A stretch of DNA of 17,407 nt from Planctomycetes bacterium UBA1135 (GTDB lineage: Bacteria; Planctomycetota; UBA1135): NCBI GenBank assembly GCA_002311925.1, contig DCAK01000050.1, forward strand, positions 267 through 17,673, written 5' to 3'. A model generated the notes under the pieces. It worked only from the letters and a program-made list of their open reading frames with translations, was not told where the DNA came from and did not search any database. Of the stretch, positions 15,169-17,407 are shown one piece after another. Every line of letters starts with the position of its first letter. Positions within the stretch are counted from its first letter, which is position 1. A program made the translations under genes and the position numbers.

Positions 15169-16377
15169 ATGAAGCTCCAAAAGGACCTGGTCATTGTCGG
15201 CGGCGCCCGCACCGCCATGACCGAGTACTCCGGCACCCCCGGGTACGGCCTGTTCGCCGACACCGGCGCCAACCAGCTCGGAGCCCACGCAATCACCGCC
15301 GCCCTTGAGCGCGCCGGCGCCGCCCCCGACCAGGTGGACCACGTGGTCATGGGCAATGCCCTACAAACCGAAAAGGGAGCCATCTACGGGGCCCGCCACG
15401 CGGCGCTGCACGCCGGCATACCTCACACCGTGCCCGCCCTGACCGTCAACCGCCTTTGCGGTTCGGGCATGCAGTCCATCATTTCGTCGGCCCAGATGCT
15501 GGAACTCGGCGAGGCCGAGGTCTGCGTCGCCGGCGGCATGGAAAACATGTCGCAGGCCCCCCACATCCTGCGGGGGGGTCGTGGTGGTTTCCGGCTTGGC
15601 GCGGCTCCACAACTCGAGGATTACCTCTTCGAGTCCCTGATGGACCCCTGGTGCGGGCTGTTCATGGCCCAGACCGCTGAGAAGCTGGCCACCCAGCACG
15701 AAATCAGCCGCGAGGAGCAGGACGCATTCGCCCTGCGCAGCCACCAGCTGGGGGCCGCGGCGGTGGAAAGCGGAATCTTCGCCGATGAAATCGTCCCGGT
15801 CACGGTCAAGCGTCGGCGCGAGGAGGTCGTCGTGGACACCGACGACCACATCAAGCCTGAAACCACCGCCGAATCCCTGGCCGGCTTGCGGGCCGCCTTT
15901 GGCAAGGAGGGCACCGTCACCGCTGGCAACGCCTCGGGTATCGTCGACGGGGCAGCCGCCGTGGTGCTGACCACCGCCGAGCGGGCCGCGGCGGAAGGGT
16001 GGACCCCCCGGGCCCGCATCAAGAGTTGGGGCATCGCCGGAGTCGAGCCCGACATCATGGGAATCGGCCCCGTGCCCGCCATCGGACAGGCGCTCGAACG
16101 GGCCGGAATCGGCCAGGACGATGTCGATTTCTACGAAATCAACGAGGCCTTTTCCGCCCAGTACTTGGCCGTCGAAAAGGTTCTTGGCCTCGACCGTGAC
16201 AAGTGCAATGTCAACGGCGGCGCCGTCGCCATCGGCCACCCGCTGGGCGCAACCGGCACTCGCCTGGTCCTGACCCTGGTCCACCAGCTCGAACGGGCCG
16301 GAAAATCTCTGGGAATGGCCAGCGCCTGCATCGGCGGGGGCCAGGGCATCGCCGTCCTGATCGAGCGCGTCGGATAG
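15169..16377 (+). CDS. Thiolase (acetyl-CoA C-acetyltransferase family)
   Basis: 402-residue thiolase. Catalytic residues: nucleophile C97 in NRLCGSGMQ, H357 in GHPLGATG, and C387 in SACIGGGQG; NEAFS and GGMENMSQAPH are also kept. NRLCGSG and CIGGGQG are closer to the common acetyl-CoA acetyltransferase/FadA pattern than the NQACASG form of the operon's first thiolase, so the two may differ in chain length or direction. An extended N-terminal region (residues 15-35, TAMTEYSGTPGYGLF) is somewhat unusual. It starts 4 nt after the enoyl-CoA hydratase stop, and a GAAGG lies about 12 nt upstream, the nearest thing to a Shine-Dalgarno in this operon. The aconitase-like gene follows after 2 nt. Confidence 0.94.
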   Translation: MKLQKDLVIVGGARTAMTEYSGTPGYGLFADTGANQLGAHAITAALERAGAAPDQVDHVVMGNALQTEKGAIYGARHAALHAGIPHTVPALTVNRLCGSGMQSIISSAQMLELGEAEVCVAGGMENMSQAPHILRGGRGGFRLGAAPQLEDYLFESLMDPWCGLFMAQTAEKLATQHEISREEQDAFALRSHQLGAAAVESGIFADEIVPVTVKRRREEVVVDTDDHIKPETTAESLAGLRAAFGKEGTVTAGNASGIVDGAAAVVLTTAERAAAEGWTPRARIKSWGIAGVEPDIMGIGPVPAIGQALERAGIGQDDVDFYEINEAFSAQYLAVEKVLGLDRDKCNVNGGAVAIGHPLGATGTRLVLTLVHQLERAGKSLGMASACIGGGQGIAVLIERVG

Positions 16378-16379
16378 CC

Positions 16380-17407
16380 ATGGCCGACGCCGCCTGGCCG
16401 CCACGGGAAATCGCTCTCGCCGAGGGCGAGAGGGTCCTGTTCCTCACCAAGGACCTCACTCTCATCCGTCGCCAGCTGGATGGCGACCTCGACCTCCGCA
16501 TGGCCGACTTGTCCGAGGAGGAGCTCCTCGACGACATCAACACCGATGTGATGACCCCGGCCTGGGCCTGCTTCAATCACCGACCCGAGGACATCGCCGT
16601 CCACGCCTACGCCGGGTTGATGCACGAGGGCGAGCGAGTCTTCGGTCCGCGCGCGTTGATGGAGGGCGGCTTCGCGGCCATCGCCAGCGGCCGCCGCAAG
16701 GGCACCGGTTCGAGCCGAGAAACTGCCGCCCAGTGCGAGCGTTGGTCGGGCGTGCGGCTGGTCTTCGCCGCCTCCTTCGCGCCCATCCACGAGCGCAACA
16801 ACATCAACCTCGGCCAGCTGATGGGAGGGCTCGACATGATTCGCCGCCTTCAGGACGGCGACCGGATTCCGCTTGATGAATTCATCGGCCATTACGATCC
16901 GGTGACCCGGCTCATTCTCGAGTCTGGCGGGTTGTTCCCCTTCGCCCGTCGGTTGGAAGCCGGTGAAATCAAGCCCCCCGACAACGCCACCGGCTCCCGT
17001 CCGATGAACCTGGCGGAAAAGATGCTGGCGGCCCGCCTGGTCAATCCCGGGCCCGAGGGGGCCTTCGTGGCCCCCGGCGACGCGGTCCTGGCCCGGGTGG
17101 ACGGCGGCTACAGTCACGAGTTCACGACCGCCCAGGTCCATACCTTCCTGGAGGAGGCCGACGGCCCCGATTATTCGGTTCAAAACCCCGAAAAGCTGGC
17201 CGTCTTCGAGGACCACCTCCTCTACGCCGACGGGGTCGAGCGGATGAAACCCCACGCCGCCCTCATCCAGAAACTCCGTGACCTTCAGCGTGAATTTCAG
17301 CGCCGCACCGGGGTGCGCGACTACTCCGCCCGAGACGGGGTCAGCCCCGGAATCTGCCACCAGGTGGCTCGCGAGGATTTCATCGACCCGGGCGATTTCA
17401 TCCAGGC
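16380..17407 (+). CDS. Aconitase/isopropylmalate dehydratase superfamily enzyme with N-terminal swivel domain (3' end outside window)
   Basis: The first 342 residues of a hydro-lyase. Residues about 48-150 match the LeuD-like swivel domain: DINTDVMTPAW, then GTGSSRETA with the substrate-binding Arg at R113 (GCGSSREHA in LeuD), and FAPIHERNNINLG. From about 208 the catalytic LeuC/aconitase part begins with NLAEKMLAARLV. GISPGICH-like and VAREDFIDPGDFIQ sequences follow, just before where the DSHT motif is expected. The [4Fe-4S] cysteines lie beyond the edge. In LeuC/LeuD, AcnA and mitochondrial aconitase the swivel is separate or last; here it is first, as in AcnB but without AcnB's HEAT-like domain. 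The ATG is 2 nt after the thiolase stop. The substrate (citrate, methylcitrate, homocitrate or isopropylmalate type) cannot be told. Confidence 0.85.
   Translation, partial: MADAAWPPREIALAEGERVLFLTKDLTLIRRQLDGDLDLRMADLSEEELLDDINTDVMTPAWACFNHRPEDIAVHAYAGLMHEGERVFGPRALMEGGFAAIASGRRKGTGSSRETAAQCERWSGVRLVFAASFAPIHERNNINLGQLMGGLDMIRRLQDGDRIPLDEFIGHYDPVTRLILESGGLFPFARRLEAGEIKPPDNATGSRPMNLAEKMLAARLVNPGPEGAFVAPGDAVLARVDGGYSHEFTTAQVHTFLEEADGPDYSVQNPEKLAVFEDHLLYADGVERMKPHAALIQKLRDLQREFQRRTGVRDYSARDGVSPGICHQVAREDFIDPGDFIQ

Noticed and set aside
15361..17360. Two long minus-strand open frames opposite the second thiolase and the aconitase-like gene
   Set aside because: Low-complexity Gly/Asp/His-rich translations with no family features; the plus strand has intact catalytic motifs.

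Overview
The window is a GC-rich, gene-dense stretch of a chromosome from a diderm (Gram-negative-type) bacterium. The envelope genes point to this: an LptE-like and a BamD-like outer-membrane lipoprotein and an LPS-core-type glycosyltransferase. A discoidin-type C-terminal domain of a kind common in Planctomycetota and related PVC bacteria, a fused FtcD and almost no Shine-Dalgarno sequences would fit that group. No marker here settles the phylum. I see no tRNA, rRNA, CRISPR array, transposase or phage gene.

Region 1 (1-5079, minus strand) is one compact envelope/housekeeping operon, read right to left: a CNNM/CorC-type CBS transporter, recO, a BamD-like TPR lipoprotein, lptE, then ftsH. The first four junctions are 4-nt start/stop overlaps or a 7-nt gap. 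ftsH leaves the window inside its HEAGH zinc motif.

Region 2 (5080-9423, plus strand) holds an LpcC-like GT4 glycosyltransferase, hutI (imidazolonepropionase) and a secreted GH76-like glycoside hydrolase with a C-terminal discoidin domain. By eye the glycosyltransferase and the hydrolase are less GC-rich (about 50-55% in hand-counted lines) than hutI between them (about 70%), so they may have arrived separately.

Region 3 (9424-11181, minus strand) is a fused formimidoyltransferase-cyclodeaminase (ftcD). It follows HutI in the folate-dependent branch of histidine degradation. hutH and hutU are not in the window.

Region 4 (11241-17407, plus strand) is a second tight operon: thiolase, a lipoprotein carrying two unrelated prolyl-isomerase domains (cyclophilin plus parvulin), a cytoplasmic cyclophilin, enoyl-CoA hydratase, a second thiolase, and an aconitase-superfamily enzyme whose swivel domain comes first. 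The last gene is cut by the window edge. The most unusual items are the cyclophilin-parvulin fusion lipoprotein, its place among acyl-CoA genes, and the swivel-first aconitase homologue. I did not find a convincing new defence or mobile system.
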